Shown: positions 1-8,907 of the stretch, in pieces
How positions within the stretch are numbered: position 1 is the stretch's first letter
Layout of the letters: the number at the start of each line of letters is the position of its first letter
NCBI GenBank assembly: GCA_044229535.1
Contig: JBGASU010000001.1
Coordinates: 558,001-622,000, forward strand
Reading direction: 5' to 3'
DNA: 64,000 nt
Source: CAZLFQ01 sp044229535
GTDB taxonomy: Bacteria > Pseudomonadota > Alphaproteobacteria > Rickettsiales > Midichloriaceae
Position numbers and translations under genes: made by a program
The notes under the pieces: generated by a model
What the model was told of the DNA's origin: nothing
Database searches by the model: none
What the model saw: only the letters and a program-made list of their open reading frames with translations

Positions 1-618
1 AAAGAGTTAAACTCAATCCACAAACATATTGCCTTTATTTCCGAGGAAGCAGATTTAGGCTATAACTTAGACTTAATGAAAAAGAGCAAATCTTTTTGGC
101 TAATTGATCCCATAGATGGCACTTGGTCATTTATAAGAAAAAAGGGAGTATTTACAGTTAATATCGCACTTATACAAAACGGTGAGCCAATTTTTGGGGT
201 TATCCATTCACCTCTTGACGGCAATACTTATTATAACATCCCTGCGGATGGCGCATTTAAAACTGATGGGGTGCAAACTCTTCAAATCAGCCCGAATTTC
301 AAAGCAAAAACTGATTTTGACTTCCTCGTATCTCATCAAAATCTTAATCAAAAAACCACTGACTTTATAAATAAATTCAAGGTCAAGACTATCACTCCAA
401 TACCTAGCTCAATAAAACTTTGTATGCTTTCAGAAGGTATTGGTGATATTTACCCACGATTTAAACCAACTTATATTTGGGATACAGCCGCAGGACATGC
501 CATACTAAGGGAGGTTGGCGGGGAAATTTATAGCGAGCAAGGCGATAAACTGAAATACAATAAACAATTAGAGAACCCAAATTTTATTGCTGTATCATCA
601 ACGCAAATAATTATCTAA
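1..618 (+). CDS. cysQ: CysQ-like 3'(2'),5'-bisphosphate nucleotidase (5' end outside window)
   Basis: The reading frame is open from base 1, so the true start lies upstream; the first ATG in the window (76) is internal. In the visible part, SEEAD (residues 13-17) matches the GEE metal-binding motif, IDPIDGT (35-41) is the inositol-monophosphatase family signature, and WDTAAGHAILREVGG (from about 160) is the C-terminal metal-binding motif typical of CysQ. CysQ enzymes remove the 3'-phosphate of PAP/PAPS in sulfur metabolism; the wider family also includes inositol monophosphatases. The residues after DGT are WSF rather than the usual KEF, so substrate preference is less certain. The next gene begins at the base right after the stop codon, which suggests co-transcription. 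Confidence 0.85.
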   Translation, partial: KELNSIHKHIAFISEEADLGYNLDLMKKSKSFWLIDPIDGTWSFIRKKGVFTVNIALIQNGEPIFGVIHSPLDGNTYYNIPADGAFKTDGVQTLQISPNFKAKTDFDFLVSHQNLNQKTTDFINKFKVKTITPIPSSIKLCMLSEGIGDIYPRFKPTYIWDTAAGHAILREVGGEIYSEQGDKLKYNKQLENPNFIAVSSTQIII

Positions 619-2445
619 ATGCCTATAGTCAGAATTAGAAGAAGCAGGTTTGACAATAACGGAGTTAATAATTGGAGACGCGCTTTAACACTACATAAAG
701 ATAACAATTCTACTTTTTCAATTCTTTTCCCAGCGACCACTCAAACAAATACAAAAGTTATAGAAAAAGTTTTCGGGAAGCCCCAAGCTCAATCTTTTCC
801 AATACTTCCGGAGAATGAAGCCTCTGATGAAGCTGCTAATTATAGCCCTAGATCTAGAAATATTAGCGAAATCCAGGATGTGATTTCTAGATGTTTAGCA
901 AATCGCGAAGGTATTTTCAGCACTAGAAAGCTGGTGTATAGAACATTTGGATGGGGACTTGCTGCAATATCTGCCGTTCCATTTTTTCCAAAAGATTCCC
1001 CAGATTCAGATAGTTCGTATTGTTCCTTAATAGGATTGCAAGCATGCACTTTTCTATATAATTGGAATATATTACTATCCAATGCATTTTTTATTTCTTC
1101 AACTTTAATCGCAAGAATTCTTACCACTAGGGCTAATGATATCACGCAAAAAATTGATGATCTAACAGCTAATTATCATGATTTAGAATCATACCTCAGG
1201 CAGTGCTGCAACCTTAAATTAATCGATACTCAAAACCAAAATCATTATTATCTAAAGCCTGATTTACAAAAAGCAAATTATATAATTGCTAACTCGTGGA
1301 GAATTTTCTGCGAGAACAACTCAATCAGCATAGAGGAATTTAGGAGATTAAATAAATATAGAATTTCTGAAGCATCATCCAATATGATGCGCGCCCTTAT
1401 TTCATATTTGATAATGTTTAAAAGCACTAATAAAAGAGCTCACCCTTTCACCGATGATTTTGTATTGCAGCTATCAATCTTATTTGCAGCAAGTCTTGAA
1501 GAAAGATATATGCAAATTGGTAGATTAAAAAGATATATTAGTTTTAGAAAAAAATGGCATCTGAGCTTTTATGACATGCCAACTTTTCAAGATTTCGCTG
1601 GGCTCATATCAAAAATTCATGGCAAGATATACCCATCCCAACCAGATTTAGATCAAGAACATAAGAATGATGAGTTTATAGCAAATTTTTCGGGTGTTTC
1701 CCAACTCAGTAGATTATTTACATCCTTCCAAACTTTTCATCAAAACAAACCACTTTTAAAAAATATAGGGGTAGCTATATCAGAAAGAACGGGGAGTAAA
1801 TGTCACTGGCTATACACTTCTGCCCTTGGATCACTCAGCGCTCTCCTAGGAGGATTACCTTGGTTTGGCCAGATATATGACAAGCCTGAAGTATATAGCT
1901 TTGCTTTTTACATAATTATGCCGATAGCATTGCTATTAGTAGGACTCATTGAGAAGATATTATTAAATATAGAAAAATCAGAAGAGAAATTTAAAGCCGC
2001 ATACTATGATTTTGAGAAGAACTTGGTAAAACTCGTAGATAACAATATAATAAATATTGCGGATTTTAATGGTGAAGTTTTAACAGAAAGGAATGTAACT
2101 GGTGAAAATAACTTCACTAAATGCATGACTTTAATCAACCGTATTCTGAAAGCAATAGATATCAACAAATTTTCTAAAAAAGAACAAGCATTAATAACAC
2201 TAGAATTATTTAATGCTTTTGCAAATTTCGTCACTACTAATAAAGATTTGATTAATCCTGATCAAACACTTGTAGAAATTGAACAATACCTAGAAACAAA
2301 ATATTCCAGCTGGAAATTGGCCAGCCTGTACAGAGCTACACCCGCTAGAAAACACTTATGCGGTAAAATAGATGTCAGCGAACTTAGCTCGATAATCTTT
2401 TCATATAATAAAATGCAGACTAACCAAGCAGACCTTATGGTTTAA
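619..2445 (+). CDS. Unknown membrane protein with two similar halves
   Basis: This 608-residue protein is not recognised. It starts directly after the cysQ stop and is probably translated with it. Hydrophobic segments lie at about residues 105-165 and 395-440. Each pair is followed by some 150 residues of charged, helix-rich sequence, so the protein looks like an ancient duplication: an aromatic-rich segment near a WG/GLPWF-type stretch, a second membrane helix, then a cytoplasmic helical region. There is no signal peptide or catalytic motif. The N-terminus is basic (RIRRSR). Its stop overlaps the stop of the convergent lipB gene. The coding assignment is secure from length and tight packing; function is unknown. 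Confidence 0.75.
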   Translation: MPIVRIRRSRFDNNGVNNWRRALTLHKDNNSTFSILFPATTQTNTKVIEKVFGKPQAQSFPILPENEASDEAANYSPRSRNISEIQDVISRCLANREGIFSTRKLVYRTFGWGLAAISAVPFFPKDSPDSDSSYCSLIGLQACTFLYNWNILLSNAFFISSTLIARILTTRANDITQKIDDLTANYHDLESYLRQCCNLKLIDTQNQNHYYLKPDLQKANYIIANSWRIFCENNSISIEEFRRLNKYRISEASSNMMRALISYLIMFKSTNKRAHPFTDDFVLQLSILFAASLEERYMQIGRLKRYISFRKKWHLSFYDMPTFQDFAGLISKIHGKIYPSQPDLDQEHKNDEFIANFSGVSQLSRLFTSFQTFHQNKPLLKNIGVAISERTGSKCHWLYTSALGSLSALLGGLPWFGQIYDKPEVYSFAFYIIMPIALLLVGLIEKILLNIEKSEEKFKAAYYDFEKNLVKLVDNNIINIADFNGEVLTERNVTGENNFTKCMTLINRILKAIDINKFSKKEQALITLELFNAFANFVTTNKDLINPDQTLVEIEQYLETKYSSWKLASLYRATPARKHLCGKIDVSELSSIIFSYNKMQTNQADLMV

Positions 2446-3095
2446 TCAACAAAACTCACTGCAAAAACTTTTTTGAAAGTTTTCATCAAGATCTCATCAA
2501 ATTGTTGCATAGCTGTGTTTACACCAAGTTTTTGTATAGATGTAACCCCTCTATCTTCAATTCCACACGGAATTATTCCTTTAAAATCATCTAGATTAGT
2601 TGAAACATTTATTGCAACTCCATGGAAACTCACCCATTTTTGGACTCTTACACCGATTGCAGCAATTTTATCTTCCTTACCATTGTTATTAACCCATACA
2701 CCAACATGCTCTTTTGTTGTATAAGCTTTAATTCCTATCTCTTGAAGAGACTGTATAATCCAATTTTCTATCTGCTTTACAAACAATTTTATATCAGGCT
2801 TACCATTATGGATCTTTTTCAGATCTAACATCAAGTATACAATCCTCTGCCCAGGGCCATGATATGTATATTTTCCACCTCTTCCGGTTTTATGCACTGG
2901 AAATTTATCTCTATCTAGCAGTTCATTTTCATTAGCACTAGTACCCGCTGTATATACCGACTGATGTTGCAGGAACCACAACATTTGCCCTTTCTCACCA
3001 ACTATTATATCCTGCACCCTTTTCTGCATAAATATAAGGGCATCTTGGTAAAGAACAGGAGATTCAGAAATTGCGATTTCAACAGCACTATTCAT
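2442..3095 (-). CDS. lipB: Octanoyltransferase LipB
   Basis: LipB moves octanoyl from acyl carrier protein to the lipoyl domains of 2-oxoacid dehydrogenases, the first step of protein lipoylation in the cytosol. The 217-residue length is normal. Visible motifs are GRGGKYTYHGPGQ (71-83), the catalytic lysine in DKIAAIGVRV (K143), FHGVAINV (158-164) and the PCGI motif with the acyl-accepting cysteine C177. The start overlaps the end of rsmD by 8 bases, and the gene is last in the dnaG-rpoD-rsmD-lipB block. No lipA is present in the window. Confidence 0.95.
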   Translation of the reverse strand: MNSAVEIAISESPVLYQDALIFMQKRVQDIIVGEKGQMLWFLQHQSVYTAGTSANENELLDRDKFPVHKTGRGGKYTYHGPGQRIVYLMLDLKKIHNGKPDIKLFVKQIENWIIQSLQEIGIKAYTTKEHVGVWVNNNGKEDKIAAIGVRVQKWVSFHGVAINVSTNLDDFKGIIPCGIEDRGVTSIQKLGVNTAMQQFDEILMKTFKKVFAVSFVD

Positions 3096-3675
3096 TTTTT
3101 GGCTTTAGAATATATCTGCACATCACAACCTTAGTTTTGCCATAATTACGCTCATCCAGCAATTCAAAACTGTCAGGTAAAGTTATCTTATCTTTTTCAC
3201 CTTGCTCTATAACCACAATGTGCTCATCAGCAAACCATTCTCCTTTAACCAGTGTCGCTAAACACTTCTCTGCCAAACCAAGATGATACGGTGGATCTAT
3301 GTATACTATATTAAGCTTAATTGTTGCTTTGGGTAGATTGGTTGCATCAAATCTAAGGAAAATTCCATTCTGCTCTTCATTTAATGACTTTAGGTTTAAA
3401 GAGACAAGCTCTAGTTGATCTGATGACTGATCAACAAATACTGCCTTAGACGCACCTCTAGATAAAGCTTCAATTCCAAAAGATCCACAACCACAAAATA
3501 TATCAGCGACTACAGCCCCATCTATCATCCCTATTGGAACATAATTTGCATTCTCAAGTAGGTTAAAAATAGCAAGCCTAGTCCTTTCAGCAGTTGGCCG
3601 ATATTTTATATCCTTATTTTTCTTAGTTAAGGTTTGGATTTTTCTATTTTTAAATTTTCCACCAGTAATACGCAT
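3088..3675 (-). CDS. rsmD: 16S rRNA (guanine966-N2)-methyltransferase RsmD
   Basis: RsmD methylates G966 of 16S rRNA using S-adenosylmethionine. The family's usual N-terminus MRITGGKFK begins at the ATG at 3675, which I chose over an in-frame TTG at 3690; this removes the overlap with rpoD. In the longer frame the SAM-binding motif I is DIFCGCGSFG (63-72) and the catalytic IDPPY lies at 131-135, followed by C-terminal core strands. RPTAERTR (31-38) is the usual conserved segment. The gene follows the rpoD stop by one base and overlaps lipB by 8 bases. Cysteines replace the usual A/S residues in motif I (CGCG), a small oddity. Confidence 0.93.
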   Translation of the reverse strand: MRITGGKFKNRKIQTLTKKNKDIKYRPTAERTRLAIFNLLENANYVPIGMIDGAVVADIFCGCGSFGIEALSRGASKAVFVDQSSDQLELVSLNLKSLNEEQNGIFLRFDATNLPKATIKLNIVYIDPPYHLGLAEKCLATLVKGEWFADEHIVVIEQGEKDKITLPDSFELLDERNYGKTKVVMCRYILKPKNE

Positions 3676-3676
3676 G

Positions 3677-6142
3677 TTAAGTATTCGCAAAACCTTTTAG
3701 TCGTTTTGATCTGCTTGGATGACGTAATTTACGAAGTGCCTTCGCTTCAATCTGCCTAATACGCTCACGAGTTACAGAAAACTGTTGGCCAACTTCTTCG
3801 AGAGTATGGTCTGTATTCATACCTATACCAAAACGCATACGCAACACTCTTTCCTCTCTAGGAGTTAAAGATGAAAGAATGCGAGTTGTCACTTCTCTTA
3901 AATTTGAAAGCACCGCAGCATCCACTGGCTGTATAGCATTTTTATCTTCGATAAAATCACCCAAGATACTTCCTTCATCATCGCCTACTGGGTTTTCTAA
4001 GCTCATTGGCTCTTTTGCAATTTTCAATACTTTACGAACTTTCTCAATCGGCATGGCAAGCTTTTGTGCTATTTCTTCTGGAGTTGGCTCACGCCCCATA
4101 TCATGGACAATTTGACGCGATGTTCTAAGTATCTTGTTAATTGTCTCAATCATATGCACAGGAATACGAATTGTACGTGCCTGATCTGCAATTGAGCGGG
4201 TTATCGCTTGTCTAATCCACCATGTAGCGTAAGTAGAGAATTTATAGCCACGGCGATATTCGAACTTATCTACAGCTTTCATTAGGCCAATATTTCCTTC
4301 TTGTATTAGATCAAGGAACTGCAATCCTCTGTTTGCATATTTTTTAGCAATTGAAATTACAAGACGAAGGTTAGCTTCTATCATCTCTTTCTTAGCACGG
4401 CTAGAAGTTCTTTCCCCACGCTGAACAGATGACACCAACTCTTTAAAGCTTGTAATATCTAAGTTAATTTCATTAGCTATTTCAAGGATCTTAGATCTAA
4501 TCTCTTTAAATCTTTCTTTTTCAGCAGCAACCATCTTTGACATATTCTTAATCTTAGAATTAGCCATCTGATCAATCCACTTAGTATTAAGTTCAGTGCC
4601 TTGATATGCCTGCATCAGCTCGTCACGTCTTACCCCGTAGCGGTCTGCAATTCTCATCATTTCAGTCTCCAGAGAGATAAGCTTTTTATTCTGAGAGTAT
4701 AAAGTAGATAATATTATCTCTAATCTATTTTCACTAAGCCTTACGCTCTTCATTAATTCAGCCAAATCTTCGCTCAATTTATCATATTTCTTTTGAACTT
4801 TTTCTTCTAACTGCTTACCTTGCATCGCAAGCTTTAATTTATCCTGTTGGATGTTTACAATCTTACTAGCATACTGAGCAGCCTGACCGAAAACTTCCAT
4901 CATTTTAGGTTTTAACTCGGCTTCCATACTGATGATAGAAAGACTAGCCTCTTCATCATCTGCAAATCCTTCAGCAGAACCCTCTTCTACTTCTTCACCA
5001 GAATCACTTTCTTCTTCATCAGAGGATTTTTTCTTATCATCTTCAAAATCATCATCTTCAACTTCCCCAGCATCATCTTCTGTAAAATCTTTACCAAATT
5101 CTTTACTGTAAGTAGCGTCAAGATCTAAAATATCTCGTAGTAAAATCTTCTCATTTACCAAACCATCATACCACTTAATCAGCTCTTTTAAAGCCACTGG
5201 TGTACGGGAAAGAGATGTTGTCATTAAATCGCGGCCTTCCTCTATCTTTTTAGCGATTTCAACTTCTCCCTCTCTAGATAACAAGCCTACATGACCCATT
5301 TCTTTTAAATAGAGCCTTACAGGATCGTCGCTTCTAGCTATTTCCTCTTCTTCAGCGCCATCTTCTATTTCTTGCTCTTCTGGTATATCTAATTTGAAAG
5401 TATCATCATCTTCGTCACCTTTTTCTGTGATTTGGATACCCTCATCATCAAAGAAAGATATGGTATCGTCCATTTTTTCAACAGAACTACCATCAGACGT
5501 TAAAACTTTACTCAACTCGTCATAAGTCACAAAGCCAAGGCTTTTCCCCTTATCAACAAGCTCTTTCATCGCCCCCTCAACACTCTTATCTTTTCCTTTT
5601 TTTACTGGCTTAACTTCAATTTCCTCCTGAATTCCATCATCAATAGTTACAATCTTCGGCTCTTTGACCTTAGGTTGTTTTTGAATTTTTTCTGCTTTAA
5701 CTGGCTGTACAACCTTCTTCTCTACAACTTCCTGCTTAGATTGTTGTTTTGGCTGAATTTTCAATATTGGTCTTGTAGATTTAACTACAGGTTTTGCACT
5801 TGCAGCTTTTTTATTTTCGAAGTTCTTTCTTTTAAACTTGTCTTGTTTGAAAGATTTATTATTTTTCTTTTTATCTTTAAACTTAAAGTTATCCGATTTT
5901 TTACTCGAATGTGTCAAAGGCTTTGAAGCCGAGCTTTTAGATTTATCGGCTTGTTTAAAAGGTTTAGCAAATGGCTTATTACCTTTATTAGCGCCTTGGG
6001 CTGGCTTATTTTTGGACGTAGATTTATCAGCAGAACCACTAAATTTTGGTTTAAATTTGTCCTTAAATTTATTTGATTTACCTTTGTTCAAGGATGAAGG
6101 AGACTTCCCAAACTTTTTATTTTTATCTTTATTCTTTCCCAT
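3677..6142 (-). CDS. rpoD: Primary sigma factor RpoD (sigma-70) with long lysine-rich N-terminal extension
   Basis: This is the housekeeping sigma factor. Numbered from an upstream ATG at 6241, region 1.1 begins near residue 220, region 1.2 (DDPVRLYLKEMG) near 305, an acidic non-conserved insert follows, region 2 (ANLRLVISIAKKYANRGLQF) starts at 633, and regions 3 and 4 end with RERIRQIEAKALRKLRHPSR. I prefer the ATG at 6142 (MGKNKDK), because the upstream ATG would overlap dnaG by 77 bases; neither start has a good Shine-Dalgarno. Even from 6142 about 185 residues precede region 1.1. They are dominated by Lys, Asn, Ser, Phe and Pro, look disordered and are strongly basic, which is unusual for RpoD. 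The gene sits in the classical dnaG-rpoD arrangement. Confidence 0.95.
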   Translation of the reverse strand: MGKNKDKNKKFGKSPSSLNKGKSNKFKDKFKPKFSGSADKSTSKNKPAQGANKGNKPFAKPFKQADKSKSSASKPLTHSSKKSDNFKFKDKKKNNKSFKQDKFKRKNFENKKAASAKPVVKSTRPILKIQPKQQSKQEVVEKKVVQPVKAEKIQKQPKVKEPKIVTIDDGIQEEIEVKPVKKGKDKSVEGAMKELVDKGKSLGFVTYDELSKVLTSDGSSVEKMDDTISFFDDEGIQITEKGDEDDDTFKLDIPEEQEIEDGAEEEEIARSDDPVRLYLKEMGHVGLLSREGEVEIAKKIEEGRDLMTTSLSRTPVALKELIKWYDGLVNEKILLRDILDLDATYSKEFGKDFTEDDAGEVEDDDFEDDKKKSSDEEESDSGEEVEEGSAEGFADDEEASLSIISMEAELKPKMMEVFGQAAQYASKIVNIQQDKLKLAMQGKQLEEKVQKKYDKLSEDLAELMKSVRLSENRLEIILSTLYSQNKKLISLETEMMRIADRYGVRRDELMQAYQGTELNTKWIDQMANSKIKNMSKMVAAEKERFKEIRSKILEIANEINLDITSFKELVSSVQRGERTSSRAKKEMIEANLRLVISIAKKYANRGLQFLDLIQEGNIGLMKAVDKFEYRRGYKFSTYATWWIRQAITRSIADQARTIRIPVHMIETINKILRTSRQIVHDMGREPTPEEIAQKLAMPIEKVRKVLKIAKEPMSLENPVGDDEGSILGDFIEDKNAIQPVDAAVLSNLREVTTRILSSLTPREERVLRMRFGIGMNTDHTLEEVGQQFSVTRERIRQIEAKALRKLRHPSRSKRLKGFANT

Positions 6143-6164
6143 CGTAGCTTTGCTATTTTTTTTA

Positions 6165-7943
6165 TTATTGGATACCGAGTTCTTGTTTGAGCTCTTCTTC
6201 TTGTCCTTTAAGTTCAGCAAGCCTGCGAAAAATGTTTTCATTTGGTGTACTCATTAATTCATTTTTTGTTGTAGAAATCTCTTCTTGAATATTTTTCAAA
6301 GTAATAATCTTAAACAATCTTAATAAACCATCTCTAATATCATCATACGAAACAGAATGCACAAAGCCCCAATTCAAACCAACATCTTCTGTTTGGCTTT
6401 TAAATTGAGGTAATGCCGCATACTCTTGCTTTAGGAGCGCAACAGCGGAATCCCGCGTTGCATTATCCGAGAGCTCGCTGATAGATAATAGAGAATTACG
6501 TATGTTGTCAAGATATTTAGAAGAAATTTCTAGTTTATTCAGCTCTTCAAAGAACTGATTTTCCTTTAAAAGCTCTGGGTGATTCAGTATAGCCTCAATA
6601 GCAACTTGTGCTAGCTCCAGAGTTTTATTAAGTGACGCAACTATATATGACTCTTGTTGCTGACTTACCTTTGACTTAAAAGCTTTCTTTTTATTGAACA
6701 ATTCTGAAAACTTCTCTAAGAAAAAATACTTATAACCCCTTGAAATTTCAGGATTTTTAGCCGCCGATGCAAGTTCAACCAATCTATTCTTAAAATCTAA
6801 TCTTTTTTCTGGAGTGTCGATTTTTTTAGCATTCAGCTCTAGATCAAAAAGTAACGCAGAAAGAGACTTAGCATTTCTAACAAATGACTTAAAATAACCC
6901 ACTCCAAATTTACTTAATATTTCATCCGGATCTTTACCACCTTCAAGCATACAAAACTTCAAAGACTTGCCAGCTGTAATAAGTTTCAAAGCTTCATTTG
7001 CTACTTTCGCAGCAGATCTTCTACCAGCACTATCAGAATCCATACAGACTGTAGGCTCATCCACATACTTCCAGAGCAACTCTATTTGCTTAGTCTTAAC
7101 TGCTGTACCCAAAGGCGCCACAGCATTGGATATGCCATAGTTAGCCAATGAAATTACATCCATATACCCTTCAACCAAAATCAACTCACGAGTTTTAAAC
7201 GCATCTTTGCTAGCAAAATTCAGACCATACAACTCATCACCTTTTTTAAATATCGGGTTTTCGGGAGAATTTAAATATTTAGGCTCACCTTCACCAAGTA
7301 TTCTACCACCAAAAGCTATAACTTTATTCTTCCTATTCATTATAGGAAATATCACCCTACCCCTGAATAAATTATATAGACCGCCAGATTGACCTTTAAC
7401 TAATACCGTAGATTCTCCAATCATCTCATCAGAGAATTTACTTAAATATTTAGTCCTAAGATCGCTATGATTTAGCGGCGCATACCCAAGCCTAAACTGC
7501 TTTATAATTTCTGGTTTAAGCCCGCGGCGCTTTAAATAATCCAAAGCTTTTTTACCTTCTGGTGTACCAAGTTGCTGCTCATAATACTGGGTAGCAATTT
7601 CAAACACATCATAATGCGAGGCTTCTTTTTGCTCTTGCTCAATTTGTTTAGGCGAGTATTTAGGAAGAGATATTCCACACTCACTTGCCAATTTTTCTAC
7701 CGACTCTTTAAATGATAATCCTTCCGTCTGCGCAACGAAACCAATTACATCGCCATGCGCTCCGCAACCAAAGCAGTGATAAAAACCTTTTTCATCACTA
7801 ACAGTAAAAGATGGTGTTTTCTCAGAATGGAATGGGCATAAACCAGAAAATTCTCCAGCACCTTTTGGCTTCAAACTCACCTTGCGGCCAATAAGGTTTG
7901 AAGGCAAAATAGTATCTCTAATTTGCTCTATGCATTGTTTCAT
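6165..7943 (-). CDS. dnaG: DNA primase DnaG
   Basis: DnaG makes RNA primers at the replication fork. The 592-residue protein has an N-terminal CHC2 zinc ribbon (C36, H39, C57, C60), the RNA-polymerase core with RVIFPIMNRKNKVIAFGGR (196-214), and a TOPRIM domain with E258 in LILVEGYMD and D302/D304 in CMDSDSAG. The C-terminal helicase-interaction region is divergent, as is usual. The gene leads the block dnaG-rpoD-rsmD-lipB, the macromolecular-synthesis arrangement. Its stop lies about 20 bases before the preferred rpoD start. Confidence 0.97.
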   Translation of the reverse strand: MKQCIEQIRDTILPSNLIGRKVSLKPKGAGEFSGLCPFHSEKTPSFTVSDEKGFYHCFGCGAHGDVIGFVAQTEGLSFKESVEKLASECGISLPKYSPKQIEQEQKEASHYDVFEIATQYYEQQLGTPEGKKALDYLKRRGLKPEIIKQFRLGYAPLNHSDLRTKYLSKFSDEMIGESTVLVKGQSGGLYNLFRGRVIFPIMNRKNKVIAFGGRILGEGEPKYLNSPENPIFKKGDELYGLNFASKDAFKTRELILVEGYMDVISLANYGISNAVAPLGTAVKTKQIELLWKYVDEPTVCMDSDSAGRRSAAKVANEALKLITAGKSLKFCMLEGGKDPDEILSKFGVGYFKSFVRNAKSLSALLFDLELNAKKIDTPEKRLDFKNRLVELASAAKNPEISRGYKYFFLEKFSELFNKKKAFKSKVSQQQESYIVASLNKTLELAQVAIEAILNHPELLKENQFFEELNKLEISSKYLDNIRNSLLSISELSDNATRDSAVALLKQEYAALPQFKSQTEDVGLNWGFVHSVSYDDIRDGLLRLFKIITLKNIQEEISTTKNELMSTPNENIFRRLAELKGQEEELKQELGIQ

Positions 7944-8082
7944 ACAAAAATTATAAGCTATTCTGATCTAATTTCTAGGAGATTTATCAATTAACCCAAT
8001 AAACCTACTATTCAAAAAACAAAAGAAAAGATTTTATAACTTAATCAAGTTAATAGGGAGCTACGCGCCAATAAAGAAAGCT

Positions 8083-8120
8083 TATTTTTGCGCGCCAAGG
8101 GCGCTATTGCAATAAAAATA
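8083..8120. other. GC-rich hairpin with A/T-rich outer arms
   Basis: In the gap between dnaG and the next minus-strand gene, GCGCC-AAG-GGCGC (8092-8104) is a perfect 5-bp hairpin. It is flanked by outer arms TATTTTT (8083-8089) and AAAAATA (8114-8120). There is no proper T tract after the GC stem on either strand, so it is not a canonical terminator. It could act as a weak transcription end for the small gene at 8148-8627 or be a degenerate relative of the structured repeat at 8761-8858. The rest of 7944-8147 shows nothing recognisable. Confidence 0.4.
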
Positions 8121-8147
8121 CTCTTATAGGATTACAAACTTTATCAT

Positions 8148-8627
8148 TTATCCCCTACCATGGCTATCTTCGGGTTTTAATCTACGCGCAGCAGTCCTCT
8201 TTTCCGGCTTTATTGATTTTGGTGCGGCTGGCGTTGCCCTTCTAAAGCCTTTATCACCATAACCATCATTCGGCGGTGTCGTTGTCTGTACAGAATATGC
8301 TATTTGCTTAGCTTCAATAATCTCAATTACCTTAGATGATATTTTAATTAAATCGACTTCTCTCAGCACTCCAATTTCTTTTGGAATTACCAAGACTTCT
8401 CCTTGCCTCACACATCTTTCATTATCATTCTTGATATATTGTTGATTGTTTTTAAATTCTTGTAAAGCCTTGGAGCTTTCAGGGTCGTTTAAATCTAATG
8501 CCTGAATTGCCGCCACAAGCGGCTTCAATGTATCAATCATTAACTGCCGACTTGTTTTGCTAGCTCCAAAATAGTAATCACCACATGCGCTGTGATAAGC
8601 TCTCGCTGCAACTATAAAATTTCTCAT
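8148..8627 (-). CDS. Unknown small protein, basic C-terminal tail
   Basis: This 159-residue protein is not recognised. There is no signal peptide or membrane helix. Residues 1-115 look helical with a moderately hydrophobic pattern (LKPLVAAIQALDLND). The last 40 residues are Pro, Lys and Arg rich (KSIKPEKRTAARRLKPED) and probably disordered. A Shine-Dalgarno-like GGGGTG lies four to five bases before the ATG, which supports the start. A TTAA-N7-TTAA element, a CtrA-box match, lies about 50 bases upstream. Coding status is likely from length, ribosome binding site and isolation from other genes, but no function can be given. Confidence 0.65.
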   Translation of the reverse strand: MRNFIVAARAYHSACGDYYFGASKTSRQLMIDTLKPLVAAIQALDLNDPESSKALQEFKNNQQYIKNDNERCVRQGEVLVIPKEIGVLREVDLIKISSKVIEIIEAKQIAYSVQTTTPPNDGYGDKGFRRATPAAPKSIKPEKRTAARRLKPEDSHGRG

Positions 8628-8656
8628 AACACCCCTTTTTAAGTTATCTATTCGTG

Positions 8657-8689
8657 AGCATAACAGATAAATAGTTAAAAAAGAGTTAA
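8657..8689 (-). promoter_or_regulatory. Possible CtrA box and -10 upstream of the gene at 8148-8627
   Basis: Read on the minus strand, TTAA (8689-8686), seven bases, then TTAAC (8678-8674) fits the CtrA consensus TTAA-N7-TTAA(C). TATGCT (8662-8657) lies about 12 bases further on as a weak -10, the same geometry as at the GTA-derived gene (15951-15982). AT-rich spacer DNA will produce some TTAA-N7-TTAA by chance, so this is a candidate only. Confidence 0.4.
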
Positions 8690-8760
8690 TAACACTAAAT
8701 TTACAACAACAAATTAAAAACCATCATCATAATAAAGGAAGTGATGCATTTAACAACTTC

Positions 8761-8858
8761 AGATTCGAAGAATCTGTTGGGTGTGCCAATTTTTGCTAAA
8801 AGACGCCTTTGGCGCGCAAAAATTCCCCGCAGCGCACACCCAAACATCTTCTTCTCAT
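8761..8858 (-). repeat. Structured palindromic repeat, copy 1
   Basis: About 98 bases match 30920-31019 in inverted orientation at most positions. On the plus strand three nested or adjacent helices are visible: AGATTC-GAA-GAATCT (8761-8775); GGGTGTGC (8779-8786) with GCACACCC (8834-8841); and inside it AATTTTTGC with GCAAAAATT enclosing CGCC-TTT-GGCG. In copy 2 the same helices exist with changed bases on both sides. One frame on the plus strand is open through the whole repeat in both copies, as in Rickettsia palindromic elements. It lies downstream of acnA, and both copies have the same orientation relative to the gene before them. The remaining bases of the 8628-8907 gap show no gene. Confidence 0.8.
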
Positions 8859-8907
8859 GGTTGCTAAGAGAGAGGTTAGTACCAGATTTCTCAGCGATGA
8901 TATAATA

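Noticed and set aside
5838..6257. A 139-residue hydrophobic frame on the plus strand
   Set aside because: It is the complement of the lysine-rich rpoD tail; antisense of AAA/AAG codons gives Phe/Leu-rich frames. No ribosome binding site or family.
8083..8120. Third copy of the structured repeat
   Set aside because: It has a similar TTTTTGC arm and GC tip, but the outer stem and flanks are missing, so it is listed only as a hairpin.
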